DNA from: Ursus arctos
Lineage: Eukaryota > Chordata > Mammalia > Carnivora > Ursidae
Reading direction: 5' to 3'
NCBI RefSeq assembly: GCF_023065955.2
Contig: NW_026622797.1
Location: forward strand, 59,393,689 to 59,457,688
DNA: 64,000 nucleotides
Position numbers and translations under genes: made by a program. Shown here one piece after another: positions 43,916-55,934 of this stretch. The notes below the pieces were generated by a model. It was not told the DNA's origin, did no database searches, and saw nothing but the letters and a program-made list of their open reading frames with translations. Positions within the stretch are counted from its first letter, which is position 1. The number at the start of each line of letters is the position of its first letter.

Positions 43916-45701
43916 TATATAATAGAGTTGAACATCACACTATCCTTACAGTTATTTCCCTTCAACGTATTGTTCTTAACTGTGGAGAAGGTCCAAATAT
44001 TTTTATGCTTATGTTGTGTGGTTTGCATGGTTTGCATGTTTGTTTGTTTGTTTTTTAGTTATTTAGCTGTCTGTGGTCATCATAGGCACTGTCTTGCCAT
44101 ATCTGTTTTAATTATTGTCATAAAATCTCCACGAGTTTAGATGGTCTGCTCTTATGTTTTCTTATTGCTTTCAGCAGCAAAAGACCTGAAGTGATCTGGT
44201 TTTACTCTGTGCTTATACAATACCTGAATTATTATCTCTGGAGTGCTTAAAAATGACCAGTATATACTTATTTCAACAATAAAAATGAACTAGAGAAGCC
44301 AGATGATGGAAAGATATCTTATATTTTGAAAAAAAAATTAAAGTACAGTTTCCTTCACAAAGGACAAAGGCAAAGTTAGACAGGATTTCTAAAAAAAATT
44401 TAGATGTCAAATTTGCACATTAAAACTTTTTATTTTACTATAAAAGGGATATGGCTATATATTCTATTTCATGATGCCAGTAAGTCTATCATAGCGAACA
44501 GGTTGCTGTGCTGAATCGACCATAACTCTTTCATGGTATGAATTGGTGTTCACAGTGAAATATATTTTAAAAACTGTGAGTATAAAATATTAGTACACTA
44601 CAAATAGTAATGGTTTCAAATTATCCATTAAGACTTTTGCTTGTCAAAAATCTGATAATTTTACAACTCCTTTGTAGTTTTCCATGTGTACAGCTTTACT
44701 TTAGAAAAGATCTACCAAAACATCTCTACTTTTCTTCTATCTCAGTGTTATGGTTTTACACATTGCTAAATCTCTGGCAGATAAACAGATTCAAATAAAA
44801 TTTGGTGATAAAAGAAAACAGCACCTACTGTATGTTGAGAATTTCGATGGCAACTTTCAGCCGAATGTGAATTAAAATGGCTAGGTTATAAATCCCCTGA
44901 AAATAAGGTTTATAATGGAAATGCTGACAGGCATTTAACGATAGCAGCAGTAGCTGGCACCACTGTAATAAAAGGACTTAAATGAAAAAAAAAAATGTAT
45001 GCCTCACAAAGACATGCGGATTTCAGGGTAAAGCTATATGCAGACTCAATGTAAGGATGGATGATAATATGCCTCAGCAATTATGATGCCTGGGTGTTAG
45101 TAACAAAGAATCTTGAAATTCAGCTTCCAATCAAATCATGAAAGAGTTTCAGGAAAGACCTGAATACAGCGTTCTTCAGTTCTATTACTCTGGCACCATC
45201 ATCCTCTTACCAATATATTTTATTCATGCCTTAGTATCAGAGCAGAGAAGAGCTTAGTCAGAAAGTGACCCCCATGAACACAAGGTGGGCATTTCAACAG
45301 CCAATCCTTTGGAACCCCCATTTTAATGAATTATTAAAGCATCAGTTAGGCATTAGGTAAGAGAATTCAGACATTCTTTCAGGGACACCTCTGGATTTCT
45401 ACAGTCCTAAAGTTCATAATTCTGTTTCAGGTCCTTCCCTAGGGGGGTCAACAGCCCTGAGTAGCTTCTCTCAACCATTGGGATACCAGAAATTCACCCT
45501 CTGATAACATCCAAGCTATATGTTAGTGAATTGGTTTTCTTTTTCTTTAACAGTAAGTCACATATTAACCCATTTTATTTTTGCCTTCTGTTTTTGAATT
45601 TAAACTCTTGTTATGCTTCTGAATAATATAATAAGGAAATGAATGTTACAAGTATCTTACTTTTCCTGATTGTGGCTAGAAAATAATGTAAATGGGGTTT
45701 T

Positions 45702-45727
45702 AAATCTGCTTTTTAAAAAGCAGATTT
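45702..45727. repeat. Perfect 26-bp palindrome
   Basis: AAATCTGCTTTTT followed immediately by its exact reverse complement AAAAAGCAGATTT; zero spacer, arms of 13 bp. Outer flanking bases do not extend the symmetry. Confidence 0.98.
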
Positions 45728-46664
45728 TTAAAAAATATCTCTGCCCATAGATCCAAACTGATCTCTAGTAGATTCCTGCTTCTGGACTTCTGTGCCCCAG
45801 GTTACTCCCAAAGAGCTTCACTCTGTAATTCTTCTGACAAATAACAAGCTCTTTGGTTATTTTGGGAAAGAATCTTCCCCAGGAAAAGGATAAAGGTACA
45901 CTGGTCTGAGTGTCTGTGTATTCTTTCTTCATGCCTATAAATCCCACCCAAACTGTCAAGGTTGACAATCCAAAACGATAATCAAAACCACTTTTTACAT
46001 TCGTTCTTGTAACTGCCGCAGGCAAGTTTTAAAAGATATGCTAACAAATCCCAAAGAATAGCTGGTATTAAATATTTGATAGAACCTGAAATGAATACTG
46101 TGGATATAAAATTTAAGTCATATAGCTCTTTAATTTCTTATCCATACATAACTATAGTTGAGTGTATTGTGGGCATGTGCCTGTGAGTGTGCTATTCATT
46201 TAATTTTTAATTGCATTAAATAATTGAATTAAATTTATTAAAAATAATAATATTTGAATGTATACATACAGAGATGTGTATACATATTATTTTTAATTCA
46301 CAAAAATTTGGGGAAAAACAAAATAACAAAATACAGAAAAAATTGCTAGTTTATATGCTAGGCTATTTCAATACATTAATACCAAAAGCAATACATCAAA
46401 AGTCACCCAATATGACTATAATTATTTGAATTAAACATTTCTCATATATTTTAGTATATAATTATTGCTTTGTATAAACCCCTTCCTTAAATTACATCAA
46501 ATACAACAAAAAAGTGAACAAGTTATCAATGCACATTTAGTGAATTTTTATTAAGTGAAAACTTTTGCTTAACTCTACCCAAATTAAGACAAAGAACATT
46601 TTTAGTACCCACAGAGACCTCCTTTTTTTTGCCATACCAGTATCACCAACTCCAAAAGTAACCA

Positions 46665-46925
46665 CTTATCTTAGTTTGGGTCTCTCAAGAATAGACAGAA
46701 AATGAGGGTTTGGGGCCAGGGGTTTATTTGAGAGATCCCAGGGTTCACAAGAGGGAGTGAATAAGAAAGAGAGGAGTGAGACAAGAAAGGGAGAAGTCAA
46801 TAAAATGTTAATGAAAGAGTGGGTTAGTGCAGTGGGTAACTGGGGCTATGAACATTCCAAAAAAACCATGTAGAATATTTCAGAGTTGTCCCACAGGAAG
46901 GCAAGGAGATTTCATTTATCCACTG
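46665..46925. mobile_element. Possible old interspersed repeat, family not named
   Basis: GTTTGGGTCTCTCAAGAATAGACAG, GGGGTTTATTTGAGAGATCCCAGG, GAGAGGAGTGAGACAAGAAAGGG resembles a dispersed mammalian repeat that reads '...GGTTCCCCAAGAACAGACCC...AAGTTTATTTGGGAGGTGATCCC'. I cannot name the family or fix its ends. Confidence 0.35.
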
Positions 46926-48149
46926 ACTTCTATCTCTGATTTGTTGAGAATTCCCCCCATGAGTGTGTACTTATCTGTACCCCTGAGTTAGGGAAATAAA
47001 AATGTGAAAAACACTAAGATAAAATGCTAAAGTAAAATAGCCACCTCTATCCCTTCTATTTTTGGTAAGAGTTAAGTACCATAACCTTTTGGTGAGATAT
47101 AAGGGCAGAAGCTTCTATCTTGTTGTTGTTGTTAATATTTATATAGTAAATGTTACTTCTCAGCAAGTCAAACTGTTACCATATGCTCTGATATTTGCAG
47201 GAGATTTTTAGCCAATATCATGATTGGCAGGATCTCCTAGTGATACTCTATTTTGTCTGTTCCAGTTGTGAAATCTGCCCTAGGAAAGCTCCATCCATGT
47301 CTTTGACTGCTGTAAGGAGATGCAGATTTAACACTGCACAATGTCCTTGAGATTGTAAGATCCAGATAACAAGATGGTCTAATTTTCCCTGTCTTGGATT
47401 CAATGTGAGGCATGATGATTTATATTAGAAGCGAGGGAAAGCAAGGAAATGGCCCAGTTAAGTTATTCGATGAAGCTCACACGATAGAGTAGGACAAATG
47501 ATGACAGCTAAAACGGAAATACTGAAGAAATTTGAGGGACTATGTCAAGACTCAATATCAAAAGCAAGTTTAGTAGCGATTGAGATAATAATGAGCAAGT
47601 GATTTCTTAAAAGAGATAGCAGAGTTCTTAACATACGGGTAAAACAGTGATGTGGAATTCAAGTCTGAAGGTCGTGCGTTGGTCTATTAAGATACGTGTG
47701 ACAGCCCCAACACTGCCAAGACTACACTTCAGGGTCACATTTGTAAGCCCTCAAAGGAATGAGAGTAACAAGACACAAAAAAATTAAATCCAAAGGAAAC
47801 ACTATCTTGGGCCCAGAGGCTCATGGAGAGCACTGACTGGAGTTGGCTAAAATGTTGTCTGCGTCTTAGGTCTGGACAGGGAGTGATTGTGCCTTATTGG
47901 ATAAAGACCGAAAACATAAAAGTACTTGGGCTCATTTTCAGAGGTGGAGTGAGTGGACTTCCCTTCCAGCTTCTTAAAAAATCACTGGCCTCTTCTGAAG
48001 TCAATGATCAGGTCGGGATATGTCCTGCTGGTCAATTCTTGTTATTTCTGCTGATAACAGACATTCGCCAACCAACGATTTTAGACAGAATATTCTTTCT
48101 TAGCAAATTTAACCAATAATACCAGGCTATGGGTACTAAACTGGTTTTT

Positions 48150-48540
48150 TTGGCTCCACCCTTCTCTCCAGATTCATTTAATAAGCACTCACCCTCTTCC
48201 GTGTAACACCATGCACTCTGTTCATACTCAGAACATACCGTGTTAATTTACACTTCTATGCCTTTCAATGTGATGTTTCTTGTATCTGGTATTCCCTTAC
48301 CACCAGTCTCAACTCGAAATGTTTATCTTTCCTTTGAAACTTACATAGCTTTAAAGATATGAAGTCTTTTTTGGTGTCCCATTCTACCTACCCCACTACA
48401 TGATATGTATTTATTTATCTCCAACTACATTACAAGCTCTTCTGCAAGGCTAAGATCTTTGCCTGAATTGGGATGAGGGTATCAGTTTGCTCATAGTAAG
48501 CCTTCATGACATATTCACTCATTTGAGTTGAAGTATGCTA
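48150..48540 (+). mobile_element. LINE-2 (L2) 3' fragment
   Basis: CTTACCACCAGTCTCAACTCGAAATG, GTCTTTTTTGGTGTCCCATTCTACC, TATTTATTTATCTCCAACTACATTACAAGCTCTTCTGCAAGGCTAAGATCTTTGCC, GCTCATAGTAAGCCTTCATGACATATTCACTCATTTG: the L2 3'-end order, diverged. Confidence 0.65.
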
Positions 48541-48744
48541 GATGGCCCCAAAGAAAATCTCCCTTGTTGCTCTTTCTTGAGCATTCCCTGGTACACGGTA
48601 AGTTCTCGATAAATGCTAACAGAACATAATTGAAGTATGTTAAATAATACAAAGACATTTTATCTCTCTCATCATGTAAGAATGATTATCTCTCCATTCA
48701 CCTATTTCTCCATCTAGTTCAGGGACTAATAGATAATAGAATAT

Positions 48745-48890
48745 GGAAGTTAAATGCATGAGTTCTGGAGACAGACTTTTTACTCAGTCATTTAAACTCT
48801 CTGTGATTTAGTTTCTTCATCTGCAAAGTGAAGCTATTAATAACATCTACCTTACATTTAGTAAATTATAAATGTTGGCTATTATTACGC
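48745..48890 (+). mobile_element. MIR SINE
   Basis: AGTTCTGGAGACAGACTTTTTACTCAGTCATTTAAACTCTCTGTGATTTAGTTTCTTCATCTGCAAAGTGAAG, then AATAACATCTACCTTACATTTAGTAAATTATAAATGTTGGCTATTATT. Good MIR match with one internal deletion. Confidence 0.82.
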
Positions 48891-50239
48891 AAAAGTTTGC
48901 ATGTGAAAGATCTCATTCTTCAAATTTGAGCATGTAAATCAAGCACTATATACCTAATATACATAATAATTGTGGCACTTGTCAAGTGCTTAGCACAAAT
49001 ATGGTGCAGCTTAAATGCTCAATTAATAGTCATTACCCTTTTCTTTACTCCTTATTACACTAGGGTAACTAACATGAGCTTCTGAATAATGATATAAAAA
49101 GCTCTGCGATAGACACATTACCGAATGGAAACATAGCATCTGTTCCTCAACAAAATACGTGTGCCACTGTTTGTTCCAAAGCACTAAACATTTGATTGGA
49201 AAGAAGACAGTGTTTAAAGTAAGACTATGTTGCCTAAATGAACAGGCATTTCAACTACACCTTTTTAAAGAGATCATTTTGGTGGGTCCTTATACATCAG
49301 TTTCAAAACTTAATCCTTTCTGAATATTGATGGTGATATCTCTTCACATCCCAGCACAATAAAAAATAGGTTGGAATGAAGGAAGAACTTCCAATTTGGA
49401 AGACATTAAATTGCTGATGGTGCTGTGTGCTAACCACTAGAACCTGCAGGGTGAAAGATGGGGAAAATACGGGTCCTATCTCATAACAACCTACTTCTTA
49501 TGCTTCATCATATACAAGTAAAAGAATGAAATTAGCATGCATATGAAAATATGAAATAAGGTAATATGTTAATAATATCAATTATATTTACAAGTATACT
49601 ACTAATACATTTTAGGAAAAAATATGCATACATTGGTAATATTTTAGGTACCAATTCCAGTGGAAAATACTCATCATTTTATCATTCAAATATAATATAA
49701 TTTAAATAAAAAGTAAAACAGAACCCAACATAAAAGTAGCTATATACTGTATAATTGAAGATAGCTTATACATGTGGACAGCTTAGATCTTGAACTAATT
49801 AAGCCAGGAAGGTCAACCTACTCGTCAGAAACATTACTTGTGAGAGATGAAGGTTTAACTACCATTACTTTCGTACAGAAACAGTAGAAAATTGGAATCT
49901 AAAAAGGAAAACCTATCAGGTGTATACCAGTAGCATTTAATTGAGTTAGGTATAGAAAATAGAGTGCAAAGATATATCCTGATAGCACATATAGTCAAGA
50001 AGAATGTTTAATGTATTTTTATGACGTTCTTTATTCAGATATGATAAGTAACTGAACCAATTATCTGTATATCTGTGTCCTATATTTGGAACACTGTCCT
50101 TGATAGCTGTCTATTTGGGAACAATAACTCTGACACGTATAATTTTTAATTTTGCAATAATTAAGAATAACTTCATGGGCATAATGACAAGGAATGAACA
50201 CTATAGAAAAATACATTAATGGAAGACAAAATGGTTGTT
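48891..50239. other. Unique AT-rich stretch
   Basis: AAGTGCTTAGCACAAATATGGTGCAGC at about 48984-49010 may be another MIR/L2 3' scrap. Otherwise nothing recognised. Confidence 0.4.
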
Positions 50240-50253
50240 TTGAAATGTCTTTT

Positions 50254-50439
50254 TTTTTAAGATTTTATTTATTTATTTGTCAGAGAGAGGGAGGGCACAA
50301 GCAGGGGGAGGGGCAGGCAGAGGGAGAAGCAGGCCTCCTGCTGAGCAAGGAGCCTGATGCAGGACTCAATCCTGGGAACCTGGGATCATGACCTGAGCCA
50401 AAGGCAGCTGCTTAACCAACTGCACCACCCAGGTGTCCC
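50254..50439 (-). mobile_element. SINEC (CAN-SINE), intermediate subtype
   Basis: T run, AAGATTTTATTTATTTATTTGTCAGAGAGAGGG, GCAGGGGGAGGGGCAGGCAGAGGGAGAAGCAGG, reversed head ending CACCACCCAGGTGTCCC. The TSD TTGAAATGTCTTTT lies at 50240-50253 and 50440-50453, perfect over 14 bp. Confidence 0.98.
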
Positions 50440-50453
50440 TTGAAATGTCTTTT

Positions 50454-51285
50454 AATTCACTTGACAATAAAAGCGACAAACCAAGTTTGCTTTAAAAGGA
50501 CATGGATATGTTTAAATCTGCTAAGTTCCATTTTTGAAGTTATATTACTATTGCTTATGAATATACTCCCCTAACTCATACACCATGCCCTATTAAACTC
50601 GGTAAGTGCAACACCGTATGCTTGTTTTATGAATGACTATACTTAATAAACAATGTATTATTTAGTTTGAATCAACTGAAGAAAGTTGTGGTCTAGGAAA
50701 GGAGATTGTGAAATGGTCAGAATAAGTCATTTCAATGTCTGTTCAGTCCAAAATGGCTAGACCCATGTGTTCTGCTCTGACCTCTGAGTTTTTGAAGAAA
50801 ACTTGTGTTGTTAAATCTCAACACATTTCATTACCAACCAGCATGTTTTATTGAATAAAACAATAGAAAAGCAGTTTATGAACTAATAAAGTATATGAGA
50901 TAAGTGAAAAAGTAGAATAGTCTGGCTTTGGAAATCATATAAAAGCAGGAAATCTAAGATGCTGAATCGGTTTCTAGATTTTCAATATGATACTGAAATA
51001 GTGTCCATAAAAAAATCATCATATTACACACAAATTACTGGAGAAACAAGGTGCAAATTATACAGGAATTCCTTTTAACTACAAATATTTGACTGAAATA
51101 AATATATTTCAGGAAATAATATGCATATATGTTGCAGTGTTAAAAATGACCCTGTAAAATTTACATACAATTGTCAGTTAGGGTAATTTCTGATAGTCCC
51201 TTCTAAATAGTGTTTGCAAAGTTAAGATTATAGAAGATTGAAAGGGTATTTATGAATCCTCAAATGAGGGATTGTACATTAAAGT
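50454..51285. other. Unique AT-rich stretch
   Basis: Nothing recognised. Confidence 0.4.
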
Positions 51286-51481
51286 TTTTTTTTTTTTTTA
51301 AGATTTTATTTATTTATGTGACAGAGAGACAGCCAGCGAAAGAGGGAACACAAGCAGGGGAGTGGGAGAGGAAGAAGCAGGCTCCCAGCGGAGGAGCCTA
51401 ATGTGGGGCTCGATCCCACAATGCCGGGATCACGCCCTGAACGAAGGCAGACGCTTAACGACTGCGCTACCCAGGCACCCC
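51286..51481 (-). mobile_element. SINEC (CAN-SINE), young subtype
   Basis: T run, AAGATTTTATTTATTTATGTGACAGAGAGACAGCCAGCGAAAGAGGGAACACAAGCAGGGG, GAGCCTAATGTGGGGCTCGATCCC, reversed head ending CTACCCAGGCACCCC. It sits right against the 3' end of an antisense LINE-1, so the insertion was probably at or near that element's tail. TSD not clear. Confidence 0.97.
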
Positions 51482-52213
51482 CTACTTTTAAGATTTTATT
51501 TCAAAATTTCAGACTTATAGAAAAGTTGTAAGAATATTTCTAAGGCTCCAATAAGCTCTTTATCCTGAATTTCTAACTTATTTTTTGCCCTAATCATTTT
51601 ATGATTCTATCTTTCTGCTATCTGTACATATACATATTTTCTTTTTCTGAACTGTTTGAAACAGAGTTGGAGACATTATTTCCTGTTACCCTTAAATACT
51701 TCAGTACGTCTTCCAAAGAACAAAGATATTCTCCGAAATTACAGTAAAATGATCAAAACCATAAACCTCACAGTAACAAAGTGCTATTACATAATTAATA
51801 ACTCATATTCAAATTTGTGAACTGAAACAAGAATTGCTATTTTTCCCCCAGTTTAGGTATCATCTGGTATCATATAGTGCTATGGAGCTTTAGAATCGTC
51901 AATCTGGAAGAGTTGCTCAGCCTTCATTCATTTGCTGACCTTGACATTTTGAAGAGTACAGACTAGGTTTTTTTGTAAAATATTCCTCAATTTGAGATTA
52001 TCTGGTATTTTCTCATGATAAAATTTAGGTTTTGCATCTTCGGCAAGAATAGCACAGATACTACGTTTTTCTTAGTGTGTTATACCTGGAGGCATGAGAC
52101 CCAACATTAATGATGTTAACTTTGATCATTCAGTAAATGCTGTATTATGCTATATAATTAGGTTTCTTCACTATACAGTTACTGTTTTCTATTTTGTAAT
52201 TAAGATATGATTT

Positions 52214-52412
52214 GGGGCACCTGGGTGGCTCAGTAGTTAAGCATCTGCCTTCGGCTCAGGGCTTGATACCGGAGTTCTGGGATCCAGCCCCGCATCAGGC
52301 TCCTCTGCTATGAGCCTGCTTCTTCCTCTCCCACTCCCCCTGCTTGTGTTCCCTCTCTTGCTGGCTGTCTCTCTCTCTCTCTGTCAAATAAATAAATAAA
52401 TAATTCTTAAAA
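52214..52412 (+). mobile_element. SINEC (CAN-SINE), young subtype, nested in LINE-1
   Basis: GGGGCACCTGGGTGGCTCAGTAGTTAAGC, CTGGGATCCAGCCCCGCATC, the young block, CT repeat, CAAATAAATAAATAAATAATTCTTAAAA tail. Flanked by AAGATATGATTT (52202-52213) and AAAATACGATTT (52413-52424), a diverged 12-bp TSD. Confidence 0.96.
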
Positions 52413-52595
52413 AAAATACGATTTATATGGAGATATTCTGAGTCTAATATGTGATGACATATTTTGTGCCTATGTCACTAGTCTGTCTCCCTCATCAAAA
52501 TTACCCACTAATTTTAGCTTCCACTGATCATTTTCCAAGTCCATCATTTCTTTAATAATTATTAGTTGGAGTCCTACTATAAGGAAGCAATTTCC

Positions 52596-52606
52596 TTATC
52601 TATCTA

Positions 52607-52646
<40 letters not shown>

Positions 52647-52686
52647 ATCTATCATCCATCTATCTACCTATCATCATCATCTATCA
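52596..52686. repeat. Compound (TATC)n microsatellite
   Basis: A long TATC run (about 52599-52646) decays into ATCATC, CATC and ACC variants up to 52686. It lies within the antisense L1 3' UTR. Confidence 0.96.
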
Positions 52687-53039
52687 TTTCGACAGACTTA
52701 TAGGTCTTTATTTTATTTTATAATTTATAATCTAATATTGCTATTTATTTACTATTATGATTTATTATGATACTCCATTTGTCCCAGACTTGACCAAGTT
52801 TGAGCCACTTCAAGTTGGCTTCTGTGTCCTTTTCACATATCCCCAATATTCTCTTAACACTCCCTTAATTGTGTTGCAAGATGTTTCAGACTTATCTTGT
52901 ACTTTCTCTGCCAAAGCCCGGGATTCAACCATTCCCCAAGTGCCCCTAGTTCTCTTTATTGGAAAATGATATTTAGAAAACAAGTTTGTGTTAATTGCTG
53001 TTGGTGTCAGTTATTAGTTGATGGATGTAGCAAATGTGA

Positions 53040-53140
53040 GTATACATGCGTTTATGTTATATAGATAAATATATAAATATAGATATATGTAATGTGTTAT
53101 ATGTAATATATATATGCATACATGTGTATTATGTATCTTA
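53040..53140. repeat. AT-rich (TATATG/TATA) tract
   Basis: Alternating TATA, TATG and ATAT words with no strict period, between two LINE-1 pieces. Confidence 0.75.
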
Positions 53141-53164
53141 AGCATATATGGAATTTTTTAAAAT

Positions 53165-53550
53165 AATTTTTTTGCTTTTTAAATTTTATTTTAATTCCAG
53201 TTAGTTAATATACAGTGTTGTATTAGTTTCAAGTGTACAATATAGTGGTTCAACAATTCCATACATCACCCGGCACTCATCAGGACAAGTGCACTCTTTA
53301 ATCCCTATCACCTATTTAACCCATTCCTTTACCTCCTTCTCTTCTGATAACCACCAGTCTATACTCTATAATTAAGAGTCTGTTTCTTAATTTGTGTCTC
53401 TCTCTTTCTTCCCCCTTGCTTGTATGCTTTGTTTCTTAAATTCCACATGTGAATGAAATCATACAGTATTTGTCTTTCTCTGACCGACTTATTTCACTTA
53501 GCATTATACTCTCTAGCTCCATCCGTGTTGTTGTAAATGGCGTATGTATG
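53165..53550 (-). mobile_element. LINE-1 3' part, carnivoran-type, antisense
   Basis: TTTTAAATTTTATTTTAATTCCAGTTAGTTAATATACAGTG, TAGTTTCAAGTGTACAATATAGTGGTTCAACAATTCCATACATCACCCGG, GTGCACTCTTTAATCCCTATCACC, CTGATAACCACCAGTC, CCACATGTGAATGAAATCATACAGTATTTGTCTTTCTCTGACCGACTTATTTCACTTAGCATTATACTCTCTAGCTCCATCCGTGTTGTTG: antisense 3' UTR of L1 lineages active in carnivorans. Confidence 0.93.
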
Positions 53551-54134
53551 GAGTTACTTTATACTGATGCTTTTTAATTTCAATCCAATGCCACAGAGCA
53601 CAACTAGTTTTCCCCTTTTCTATATTTGTAATTTGCTTCTTCAACAAAAAAGTCTTCCTTCCATTATCCTCAATATATTTACTTATTCATGGATGCCTAG
53701 AATACATAGAAGATGCTTTTGAAATTGCTAATCCATACCATGGTGAAAAGCCAGCCTATGGAAAAGAATTCAATGTTCGTTTTAATTTACAGATAAAATT
53801 TGTACATAGTGAAATTCACAAACTGGAAGTGTAAAATCCTATGAGTTTTGAAAATGGATACTCATGGAACCCACACTCCTAAAGAATTTAGAATATTTAT
53901 ATCATATAGTATTAGTAAGATAATATAATAGGTACTCTGATGTTTGACTTCTTTCACTTGGTATAATGTCAATAAGATTTGTCCATGTTGTTCCATCTAT
54001 TAGGAGTTTTTCATTTTATTGCTGATTGGTATTCGTATATATAATATACAACTCATTTATTCATTCTCCTCTTAATAAATATTTGGGCTTTTTTCAGCAA
54101 TTTGCTTTGTCAATTTCAAGTAAAGACTTTTCAG

Positions 54135-54250
54135 AGCTAGTTGCTGGCTCAGTGGGAAGAGCCTGTGACTCTGGATCTCCAAGTCATGGGTTTGAGCCCC
54201 ACATTGGACAGAGGGAGAGATTACATAAATGAATAAAACTAAAAAAAAAA
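54135..54250 (+). mobile_element. Short tRNA-only SINEC variant
   Basis: TTGCTGGCTCAGTGGGAAGAGCCTGTGACTCTGGATCTCCAAGTCATGGGTTTGAGCCCCACATTGGACAGAGGGAGAGATTACATAAATGAATAAAACTAAAAAAA. It has A- and B-box regions (TGGCTCAGTGGG; GGGTTTGAGCCCC) but lacks the long CT-rich body, matching the short carnivoran form that ends AGAGATTACTTAAAAATAAAATC. Confidence 0.88.
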
Positions 54251-54254
54251 AGAA

Positions 54255-54785
54255 CTTCTCTTCTACCTTCTCAGGTCCAGTCTTTGGTGTTTTGCAAACT
54301 AAACTAAGAAAAGCAGATTAACAAAAGGGGAGAAACGGTGTGGAGGTACACAAAAAAAAGTAACTCAAGAAGGTTAGAATTTGGGGCTAATCTGGAGTTT
54401 TGGTAGGTAATGGGGAGGGGCAGCAGGCACATCTGGGAGAACAAATTACTTAGAAGAGAGAAAGGGGAACTTATGGAAAAATAGGTGACTTTTGGAAAGA
54501 TAAAAAGGAAGCCTTAAGAAAATAGGTAAGAGATATGATAGTTTTGTGACAAAGGCTGCTTGGGTGTGATGCCAGGGACTTCTTATCTCAAAAAGAGATT
54601 AGAAGATTAGAGTTGCTCTTGGGAGGGGATTTTGATACTTGAGTTCTTTTGGGAGGTTCTGATGTTGGCAGATGAAGAATTTCAGGAATTCAAATGACTT
54701 CAGTTCAAAATAATTCCTATGCCACAGCGACTTTTTCTAGACTCCTTCACCTTGTGTGACTAAAATGCCAAAATTATTCTTTAAA
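54255..54785 (-). mobile_element. LTR-like insertion within LINE-1 (tentative)
   Basis: The L1 match disappears between the short SINE and about 54785 and resumes afterwards, so about 530 bp is foreign to the L1. Its purine-rich plus strand (CAGATTAACAAAAGGGGAGAAACGGTG, CTCAAGAAGGTTAGAATTTGGGG, GATAAAAAGGAAGCC, TTTTGGGAGGTTCTGATG) is reminiscent of antisense ERVL LTRs. Family and exact ends are unresolved. Confidence 0.4.
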
Positions 54786-55934
54786 ATGTCTTTTTATAGA
54801 CATGTGTTTCAACTGCTTTTGGAAAATACCTACTGTTGGAATTACTGAGCCATATGGTAGGTGTACATTTAGCTTTCTAAGAAACTGCTCTTTTCTTAAA
54901 TGGTGGCAATGTGTGAGTTCCAATTGCTTCAAATTTTCACCTACGGTTTGGTATTTTCATTTTTTCAGTTTCATTAATTTGAGTGTCAGTATAGTAGCTT
55001 CCTGCTTATGGCTGTAATTTGTATTTCTCTCATTTTTGTTCACTTTATTTTCTTAAAGTAATTGTATACTCTGTCCTAAGAAATATTTACCTACCCCACT
55101 TTGCCAAGATAACTTCATTTGCCTTTTAGAAACATTATGACTTTAGAATTTAAATTTTAAAAAATGATAACAACAAAAAGAAACATTATAACTTTAGTTT
55201 GACATTTAGATTATGATATATCTTTAAATAATTCCTATTTTGGTGTTGGGTAAAATTTCAGCTTCATGTTCCTCCATATATTCAGTTATCAGCTTTGTTT
55301 ATTGAAAATGCTTTCCCCAATGATTTGCTTTGGTGCCTCTGTGGAAATGCAATTGTGCCCTATAAGTGTGGATGTTTCTAGACTCTCCAATCTATTTGAT
55401 TGATCTATTTATTATCACTAAACAAAATCAAGATGTCTTAATTACTGTAGCTTTATAGTAAATCTTTAAGTTGGATGATGTAAATCCTCCGTCATTTCCC
55501 CCCCTAAGATTTTTTGGTGATTCTGGCTATTTTGCATTTCCAAGTAAATTTTGAGTCAGCTTTTACATTTCCATAAGAAGAGCTGTTGTGATTTACATTG
55601 GGATCGTGTTTAATCCACAGTTCTATTAGAGGATGGTGGAATATTAACTTTTTAACAATTTTGAATGCTCTAGTCCACAAACTTAGTGTATCTTTCCATT
55701 AATTAAAATTTTTCTTAATGTGTTTCGAGAATGTTTTGTAATTTTCAGTGTAGAGGTTTTACGGTTTTTTGTGAGATTTATTACTAGATGCTTTATACTT
55801 TTAGACACTCTTGTACATGGGACTGATTTTTAATTCATTTTCTATGCTGCTGGTATAGTAATCTTGTACTCCACAATTTCGCTAAATTCACCTACTGGTT
55901 CAAGTAGTTGTTTTATAAATTCCTTGTGACTTAG

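Larger units (their letters stand above)
43916..48149. other. Repeat-poor unique stretch
   Basis: About 4.2 kb with little recognisable repeat apart from the tentative block at 46665-46925. A 26-bp perfect palindrome lies at 45702-45727. Frames at 45765-46025 (minus) and 47823-48119 (plus) are the longest, and neither shows a known domain or splice context. Confidence 0.45.
51482..52980 (-). mobile_element. LINE-1 (L1M class) long 3' UTR, antisense
   Basis: Reverse complement of an old L1M 3' UTR: TTTCAAAATTTCAGACTTATAGAAAAGTTGTAAGAATATTTC, CCTTAAATACTTCAGTACGTCTTCC, AACTCATATTCAAATTTGTG, CTGACCTTGACATTTTGAAGAGTACAG, AATATTCCTCAATTTGAGATTATCTGGTATTTTCTCATGATAAAATTTAGGTTTTGCATC, ATGATGTTAACTTTGATCATTCAG, CACTAATTTTAGCTTCCACTGATC, TTATTAGTTGGAGTCCTACTATAAGGAAGC. 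A young SINE (52214) and a TATC array are embedded. No ORF2 is retained. Confidence 0.88.

Noticed and set aside
45765..46025. 86-residue minus frame in the repeat-poor interval
   Set aside because: No known domain, no conserved motif, and no splice sites or start context to suggest an exon.
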